This document shows, one piece after another, positions 25,905 to 32,615 of a DNA stretch of 32,615 nucleotides. The notes beneath the pieces were generated by a model. The model searched no databases. It was not told the DNA's origin and saw nothing but the letters and a program-made list of their open reading frames with translations. Position 1 is the stretch's first letter. Each line of letters starts with the position of its first letter. The position numbers and the translations under genes were made by a program. Location of the stretch: assembly GCA_006508105.1 (NCBI GenBank), contig QKPP01000035.1, positions 1 through 32,615 on the forward strand, written 5' to 3'. Source of the DNA: Myxococcales bacterium FL481. GTDB lineage: Bacteria; Myxococcota_A; Polyangia; Nannocystales; Nannocystaceae.

Positions 25905-26761
25905 GACATCGCCGCCTCGAACAAGAGCGAGATGTCCGCCGCCCGCGCGCTATGGGTGAGCGCCCCAACGCTGACCACATCGACCCCAAGTTCGGCGAGG
26001 ACGTCGATCCGCTCCAGGGTGATCCCACCGCTGACCTCCAAGATCACGCGATCTTGACCCCGCGCGACCGCGCGGCGCACCGTGTCGTCGTCCATGTTGT
26101 CCAACAACACGATCTCCGCCCCGGCGGCGATGGCCTCATCTAGCTGATCCAAGGTCTCCACCTCGCACGCGACCTTGAGCAGATGGGGCGCCGAGTCGCG
26201 GGCGCGGCGAACCGCCGGTGAGATCCCCCCCGCGGCGCGCACGTGGTTCTCTTTGATCAGCACCCCACCGCCAAGGTCGTTGCGATGGTTGTGGCCCCCG
26301 CCGCAGCGCACGGCGTAGCGGTCCAGCGCCCGTAGCCCCGGCATCGTCTTGCGCGTGTCGGCGACCCGCAGTCGCCCCCGGGCCGCGGCGACATACGCCT
26401 GCGTTTGCGTGGCCACTCCACAGCTGCGCTGCAACAGATTCAACGCGGTGCGTTCGCCGGCCAACAAACTGGCCGCGGGTCCTTGCAAGCGGCCGAGGAC
26501 CGCCCCGGCCGCGACCGACTCGCCGTCATCGGCGAAGTCGAAGCAGTCGACCGTCGCATCGACTTGCGTGAACACCTGGCGCACCACCGACATGCCACAC
26601 ACGACCAAGTCCTCACGCGCCACCAGTTTCGCTCCCGCTTCGGTGCCGTGCGGCACCGTGCAGCGCGTGGTCACGTCTCCGCCGCTAAGGTCCTCGCGCA
26701 GCGCAGCTGCGATCGCCTCCCTCAAATCCGGTGGCTGGCCGACGGCGCACGCCGGTTTCAT
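25901..26761 (-). CDS. nadC: Nicotinate-nucleotide pyrophosphorylase (carboxylating)
   Basis: NadC converts quinolinate and PRPP to nicotinate mononucleotide in de novo NAD synthesis. The 286-aa product (ATG 26761) has EDLSGGDVTT (23-32), DTRKTMPGLR (135-144), RCGGGHNHR (152-160), LIKENH (168-173) and EVSGGI (242-247), all hallmarks of the family. The chosen ATG overlaps the stop of the upstream phosphatase gene (ATGA); an ATG three codons earlier (26770) is also possible. nadC-birA adjacency recurs in many bacteria. No nadA or nadB is in the window. Confidence 0.95.
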   Translation of the reverse strand: MKPACAVGQPPDLREAIAAALREDLSGGDVTTRCTVPHGTEAGAKLVAREDLVVCGMSVVRQVFTQVDATVDCFDFADDGESVAAGAVLGRLQGPAASLLAGERTALNLLQRSCGVATQTQAYVAAARGRLRVADTRKTMPGLRALDRYAVRCGGGHNHRNDLGGGVLIKENHVRAAGGISPAVRRARDSAPHLLKVACEVETLDQLDEAIAAGAEIVLLDNMDDDTVRRAVARGQDRVILEVSGGITLERIDVLAELGVDVVSVGALTHSARAADISLLFEAAMS

Positions 26762-27435
26762 CGCGTCCATTGCTCAATCTCCCAGCCGTGAGCCCGCGCG
26801 TGGCGTCGCAAACGAGGATCGGGATTGATCGCTCTCGGCTGCCCGACCCGCCGCAGCATCGGCATGTCCGAGTAGCTGTCCGTATAAAAGTAGGATGCCT
26901 TGAGATCGATATCGTGCATCGTGGCGAACTGCTCGGCGCGTACCACCTTGCCCGGGCCATAGCACGCGGGCGGGACAATCTTGCCGGTCATGATGCCGTC
27001 ATGCGTTTGAGGCTCGGTGCACAGCATGTGCTCGATGCCCAAGCGACGACCGAGCTGCTGGACAGAAAACGTAGGTCCCGAGCTCAGCAGCGCCACGACA
27101 TGCCCCGCGCGTTGGTGCTCGTCCACGAGCTGCCGCCCGCGAGCCGTGATGGCTGGCGCGATGTCGCGTTCGAACCAGTCTTCGACCTCGCGCTCGAGCA
27201 GATCGACCCGCTCGCCGCGATAATCCTCGAGCGCCCGCTCGGCCGCCTTGTCGACGTCGAGCACGCTGAGCCGGTGTTGGACCAACCACCACCACGAGCG
27301 CAACAGGGAACGGATCGGCACCCGCCCCTGCCGCAGACGGTGGGCCAACCATTTTCGACCCGAGTTCACGTCGAGCAACGTGCAATCAACGTCGAAGAAG
27401 GCCGCGACACGGGTCGTGAGGTCGGTGGAGGACAT
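26758..27435 (-). CDS. HAD-IB family phosphatase (SerB-like)
   Basis: The 225-aa product has the four HAD motifs: FDVDCTLL (14-21, nucleophile Asp15 and Asp17), LSSG (117-120), a Lys in GPGKVVRAE (Lys163), and YTDSYSDMPML (184-194, with metal ligands Asp186 and Asp190). The helical cap between motifs I and II places it in the IB group with phosphoserine phosphatase and related enzymes. Members often act on phosphoserine or phospholipid intermediates, and substrate cannot be told from sequence. The ATG at 27435 is preferred because the open frame upstream translates to non-family Arg/Ser-rich sequence. It lies between the CPBP gene (13-base gap) and nadC (four-base overlap). Confidence 0.88.
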   Translation of the reverse strand: MSSTDLTTRVAAFFDVDCTLLDVNSGRKWLAHRLRQGRVPIRSLLRSWWWLVQHRLSVLDVDKAAERALEDYRGERVDLLEREVEDWFERDIAPAITARGRQLVDEHQRAGHVVALLSSGPTFSVQQLGRRLGIEHMLCTEPQTHDGIMTGKIVPPACYGPGKVVRAEQFATMHDIDLKASYFYTDSYSDMPMLRRVGQPRAINPDPRLRRHARAHGWEIEQWTR

Positions 27436-27448
27436 CGGCGGGAGGGGT

Positions 27449-28324
27449 TTAGCCGCGCGCGAACGTGACCGCCAGCAGCCATTGCATGAAGAGGTTCGAT
27501 GTCGCGTGTACAAGCGTCGGCGCCCAAATGCTACCGCCACGCCGCCAAAGCCACGCAAACAAGAGCCCCGGGAAGAACGTAGCCAATCGGTCGGTCCGCG
27601 CCTCGCCCACCAGATGGCCCGCCGCGAACAACAAGCTAGAGAGCACAGCCGCGACTCCGAACGGCACCCCGAGCAGGCGCCGGCGTGGCGGAAAGCGGCG
27701 TTCGAGGGCACTCATGAGATAGCCCCGATGAAACATCTCCTCGGGCAAGGCGGCCACGAACAGCGCCTCGAGCACCCGGCTGACGAAACCGAGACCGCCG
27801 TAGGCCGTCCAGGCCGCTGGCAACGGCCAGTCTGCCGGCCAAAAACCCCCACCATGGTGCCGGCACAAGCGCCCGAGGAACGCCTCGAGGCTGCCGTCGC
27901 CCGGCGTAAACTGCTCGATCCACAAGACCGGCGCCAACACCGACAAATCGGCCTGGCACGCGCGCCAGTAGAACGCGAAGGTCGCCACCGCAAACAGCGG
28001 AAACACCACGCTCACCGTCACCAGAGCGAGTCGGCCTCCGCGCCAGCTCCACGGCGGCAAACGGATCTCGGGTCCGACCTGCGCATATTCGTGCCAGCTG
28101 ACGCGATCGCGCAGCGCCCAACCCGGGACTAGGTAAAACCCGCCCACGAGCAACACGGCGAGCCAGTCTTGTCCGGGCAGCGCCGCTCGAAGCAACCCAT
28201 AGCCGCCGTACAACGCAACCGTCAGAAGAATCGCCTGGCGAGCATGCCGGACGACGAGCGTCGCCGCCTCCGGCGCGGTGGGATCGGGCTCGGGTTGCTT
28301 TGAGTCGGGCAGGCGCGGGGTCAC
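27449..28324 (-). CDS. CPBP family glutamic-type intramembrane protease
   Basis: The 291-aa polytopic membrane protein has the catalytic motifs of the CPBP/Rce1 (Abi) family inside membrane helices: PEEMFHRG (194-201, EExxxR), FAAGH (233-237, FxxxH) and HATSN (273-277, HxxxN). The N-terminal 25 residues are polar, followed by about seven hydrophobic segments. Substrates of bacterial members vary; in Myxococcota some CPBP proteins act as sorting proteases for MYXO-CTERM proteins, but nothing here proves that role. The start is a GTG at 28324 overlapping the stop of the upstream gene (GTGA). Confidence 0.85.
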   Translation of the reverse strand: MTPRLPDSKQPEPDPTAPEAATLVVRHARQAILLTVALYGGYGLLRAALPGQDWLAVLLVGGFYLVPGWALRDRVSWHEYAQVGPEIRLPPWSWRGGRLALVTVSVVFPLFAVATFAFYWRACQADLSVLAPVLWIEQFTPGDGSLEAFLGRLCRHHGGGFWPADWPLPAAWTAYGGLGFVSRVLEALFVAALPEEMFHRGYLMSALERRFPPRRRLLGVPFGVAAVLSSLLFAAGHLVGEARTDRLATFFPGLLFAWLWRRGGSIWAPTLVHATSNLFMQWLLAVTFARG

Positions 28325-28728
28325 TCGTGCAGGCTCGCGGCGAGACGTGCCATTCGGCGCCGGAGATTTTCCAAGGTCTCGGCCAGCGTGTCCACGTGTT
28401 CGAGCACCGCCGTATCCCCCGCCAGCGATCGCATGTCGTGGCCAGCGAGTCGCTCTCGCTCGAGCATGCCCAGCGTATCTACCAGGTAGGCTTCGATACG
28501 AGACAGCGCCAGGGCGCTCTCTCGCAGATCGTCGTCGATGAACATCACGAGATTGTCGATGCCCCCGGCGCGAGCGAGCGCGTCGGTGCGCGGATATTCG
28601 CGCGTGCCCCGATCCATGAGTCGATCGCGCGACCGCGCTCGGCGCCCACTGGTCCGGCGCTCTCCGATGACGCTGGAATCAACGGTCTCGGCTGGGGCAA
28701 CGGCAGCAGCGGATCGGCCATCGGACAT
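28321..28728 (-). CDS. Unrecognised helical protein
   Basis: A 135-aa product starting at ATG 28728. The first 50 residues are Ala/Ser/Arg-rich and probably disordered. From about residue 58 it is strongly helical and charged (NLVMFIDDDLRESALALSRI, then LAETLENLRRRMARLAASLH at the end), with heptad-like spacing that suggests a coiled coil. I know no family match. An ATG at 28617 is an alternative start that would keep only the helical part. Its stop overlaps the CPBP start and it heads that operon, divergent from dnaG. The coupling to the next gene supports it being real. Confidence 0.62.
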   Translation of the reverse strand: MSDGRSAAAVAPAETVDSSVIGERRTSGRRARSRDRLMDRGTREYPRTDALARAGGIDNLVMFIDDDLRESALALSRIEAYLVDTLGMLERERLAGHDMRSLAGDTAVLEHVDTLAETLENLRRRMARLAASLHE

Positions 28729-28897
28729 GCCCGATCGTTGGCACGAGATCACAGAACACCGCAACTTTTCCGCCGGCGCGCTTGCGGACGGCCCGATTCT
28801 GGGGATCCTTACTGCGACTCGACACCGCGTCGCGATTTTGAGACGACGCGTTCACACAAAGGGGGCCGTCGGCCACTTTGGTCCGCCCGCCCGCAGT

Positions 28898-30739
28898 ATG
28901 CCCACGCTTCCGGAAGACAGCATTCGTCAGGTGCGAGAACGCGTCGATATCGTCGAGCTCATCGGCCGGCATGTCGCGTTGCGCCGCTCTGGCCGGCACT
29001 ACAAGGCGTTGTGCCCGTTTCACGACGAGAAGACGCCGAGCTTCTACGTCGATCCGGCCCGCCACAGCTTCAAATGCTTCGGCTGCGGCGAGTGGGGCGA
29101 CGCGATCACCTTCGTCCAAAAAATCGAAGGCAAGGGCTTCGTCGAGGCGGTTCGCACGCTCGCCGCCCACGCCGGCGTCCGATTGCCCGATCAATCCGAC
29201 GCCGACGTGGCGCAAGCCGTTGACGAGCAGGCGCAACGTGACCTCGCGTTTCGCCTGACCGCCCACGCCGCCGGCTACTACCGCGAGATCCTCCTCAACC
29301 GGCCCGAAGGGCAGGCTGGGCGCGACTACCAGGCCCAGCGTAAGATCCCCGACGAACTCGCGGAGCGGTTTCAGCTCGGCTACGCGCCCGCGCCGGCCGA
29401 GACCGGATGGGACGGACTGGCTCGGGAGCTGTCTCGGGCCAAACTGCCGCTGGACATCGCGCAGCAGCTCGGCCTCGTGGTCGAGAGCGAGCGAACCGGG
29501 CGCTACTTCGACCGATTCCGCGGTCGACTGATCTTCCCCGTGGTCGCTCCGGGCGGCACGATCCTGGGTTTCTCGGGGCGGGTGTTGCCCGCATTCGCCG
29601 AGCCAGCCGAAGAGGCCAAACCGCCGAAGTATCTCAACTCGCCCGAGTCGTCGCTCTATCGCAAAAGCGACACGCTATTCGGCCTCGACGTGGCGAGCCG
29701 GAGCATCCGCAAGAAGAACCGCGCCGTGCTCGTCGAGGGCAACGTGGACGTGATCACGATGCACCGGTTGGGACTCACGGAAACCGTGGCGCCCTTGGGC
29801 ACGGCGCTCACGGCGAACCAATGCAAACTCCTGCGACGGTTTACCCGGGCGGTTGTGCTGTGCTTCGACGCCGATCCGGCCGGGCTCAAAGCAGCTCGAG
29901 ACGCCATTGGCATGCTGTTGCGGGCCGAACTCGAACCCCGTGTGGTCGTGTTGCCGGCCGGCCAGGACCCTGATAGCGCCGATCCGGAGCGACTCGCCAA
30001 CCTCCTCGAATCCCCCAAACCCGCGTTCACTTGGCTCGTGGCGCAGCTCGTCCGAGATGGCGCGACCGAGAGCATCGAGGCGCAGTCTCGCGCGGTTCGC
30101 ACCATCGTGCCGCTGCTGCGGCTGTTCGCTGGGCGGGATGTGCGCGGCGAATACGCGCTGCAAGCCGCGAATTTGCTCAAAGTCCCGGCACGGCGGATAT
30201 GGGCGGCACTAGAGGGAAAAACGGGTCCTCGAACGCCCGTTTCCAACAAGTCTGTGCCAAACTCCGCGCCCATGCGTCCCGCGCCCCCGCTACCCCGTGG
30301 CCAGGCGGTCCTGACTAGCTTGCTAGTGGATTGCCCTGAAGCCGCGACCCGAGCCAAGGATGCGGGAGTTTTGGATCATGTGAGCGATTCCCGCTTGCAG
30401 CCTATCCTCAATCGTGTGATCGAAGCGGCCTTGGCCGGAGATCCACAACCGGGTTCGGGCGAGCTGTTGGAGTTCGTCGATCCTTCGTGTCGACGTCAGG
30501 TGTACGGCCGCGTCTTCGCGGGAAACTACGCCGACGTGGAAGACGCCCAGTCGATCATCGACGAGGGCATTCGACTTTGCCGCCGAGAACAGCTCGACCG
30601 CGAGATCGACGAACTCGATCGTCGCTCCGCTCAAGCTCGTGACTCCGGCGACTTAGATCAACTACGTGAGCTGCAAACTCGGCGGCTCGAACTTCGTAAG
30701 CGCCAAGCCCTGCTCCAGGCAGGCTCGGCCTCTTCTTGA
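28898..30739 (+). CDS. dnaG: DNA primase
   Basis: DnaG makes RNA primers at replication forks. The 613-aa product has the zinc-binding CHC2 domain (Cys39, His42, Cys60, Cys63 in ALCPFHDEKTPSF and FKCFGCGEWGD). The catalytic RNA-polymerase core includes RYFDRFRGRLIFPV (202-215), and the Toprim motifs are VLVEGNVDV (277-285; Glu280) and CFDADPAG (322-329; Asp324, Asp326). The C-terminal region to 613 is the helicase-binding part; it is Arg/Glu-rich at the end and probably helical. ATG 28898 gives MPTLPEDSIRQVRERVDIV, matching family N-termini; earlier in-frame starts give unrelated sequence. It precedes rpoD by 26 bases. Confidence 0.96.
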   Translation: MPTLPEDSIRQVRERVDIVELIGRHVALRRSGRHYKALCPFHDEKTPSFYVDPARHSFKCFGCGEWGDAITFVQKIEGKGFVEAVRTLAAHAGVRLPDQSDADVAQAVDEQAQRDLAFRLTAHAAGYYREILLNRPEGQAGRDYQAQRKIPDELAERFQLGYAPAPAETGWDGLARELSRAKLPLDIAQQLGLVVESERTGRYFDRFRGRLIFPVVAPGGTILGFSGRVLPAFAEPAEEAKPPKYLNSPESSLYRKSDTLFGLDVASRSIRKKNRAVLVEGNVDVITMHRLGLTETVAPLGTALTANQCKLLRRFTRAVVLCFDADPAGLKAARDAIGMLLRAELEPRVVVLPAGQDPDSADPERLANLLESPKPAFTWLVAQLVRDGATESIEAQSRAVRTIVPLLRLFAGRDVRGEYALQAANLLKVPARRIWAALEGKTGPRTPVSNKSVPNSAPMRPAPPLPRGQAVLTSLLVDCPEAATRAKDAGVLDHVSDSRLQPILNRVIEAALAGDPQPGSGELLEFVDPSCRRQVYGRVFAGNYADVEDAQSIIDEGIRLCRREQLDREIDELDRRSAQARDSGDLDQLRELQTRRLELRKRQALLQAGSASS

Positions 30740-30765
30740 ACCATCGGACAGCAGGTTAGTACCGC

Positions 30766-32553
<1,788 letters not shown>

Positions 32554-32583
32554 GCGAATTCGAGTTCGCTCGACCCCGGCTGG

Positions 32584-32615
32584 TGACCTGCCCCCCAAAA
32601 ATCAGTCCAGCTAGA
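32584..32615. mobile_element. Possible insertion-sequence end at the right edge
   Basis: The last 30 or so bases begin TGACCTGCCCCCCAAAAATC and continue to the window edge. A terminal TGACCTGCCCCC-type sequence followed by an A-rich stretch resembles the outer end of IS3-family elements as I remember them. Only this fragment is inside the window, and no transposase is visible, so the call is tentative. It would lie 30 bases after the rpoD stop codon. Confidence 0.3.

Noticed and set aside
28736..28760. TGGCAC near the dnaG upstream region as a sigma-54 -24 element
   Set aside because: No TTGC-type -12 element follows at the required spacing.

Overview
The window is high-GC DNA with GTG starts, sparse Shine-Dalgarno signals, several lipoproteins and a dense housekeeping set. 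The gene order rpoN-hpf-hprK-rapZ-EIIA-HPr-EI, a multihaem lipoprotein cytochrome, PilZ and CPBP proteins, and Asp-rich low-complexity segments point to Myxococcota (the former deltaproteobacterial myxobacteria), perhaps the Nannocystis/Plesiocystis side. This placement is inferred from gene content; no 16S gene is present.

Layout. 1-187: start of an Asp-repeat lipoprotein running off the left edge on the minus strand. 188-1281: about 1.1 kb without a convincing gene, holding one strong hairpin. 1282-3003: ffh (plus). 3100-3865: yacG and rsmD (minus). 3917-7790, minus: a membrane-anchored metallopeptidase, a PilZ protein and a large lipoprotein with a possible NlpC/P60-like cysteine peptidase core. 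8052-9053: a DUF3667 membrane protein (plus). 9059-10056: a decayed, frameshifted TolB-propeller/outer-membrane-barrel pseudogene. 10016-17470, minus, transcribed right to left: rpoN, hpf, hprK, rapZ, a mannose-type EIIA, HPr, enzyme I and an alpha/beta-hydrolase-fold protein lacking its nucleophile. 17645-19276: pyrG. 19602-22622, minus: a TerB-like protein, rpoZ, a small lipoprotein and a biotin carboxylase. 22814-24286: a pentahaem lipoprotein cytochrome. 24643-25005: a DUF3127 protein ending in an SSB-like tail (plus). 25065-28728, minus, transcribed right to left: an unknown helical protein, a CPBP intramembrane protease, a HAD-IB phosphatase, nadC and birA. 28898-32553: dnaG-rpoD (plus). 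The last 30 bases resemble an insertion-sequence end.

How the genes fit together. The rpoN block looks like a regulatory phosphotransferase chain. Enzyme I would phosphorylate HPr at His, HprK would phosphorylate HPr at Ser, and a soluble EIIA would receive the phosphate; RapZ, sigma-54 and hibernation factor are co-transcribed and no sugar permease is present. Biotin carboxylase and BirA both serve biotin-dependent carboxylation but lie in separate operons. DnaG-RpoD is the usual macromolecular synthesis pair without rpsU. Several same-strand neighbours overlap by four bases (GTGA or ATGA), which suggests translational coupling.

The least ordinary items are an omega subunit with a tail of about 120 acidic residues, a DUF3127 protein with a DDEIPF C-terminus, an Ffh with an insertion in its M domain, the serine-less hydrolase at the end of the PTS operon, and the pseudogene whose remains now encode that hydrolase's C-terminus. 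I see no CRISPR array, tRNA, rRNA or complete mobile element.
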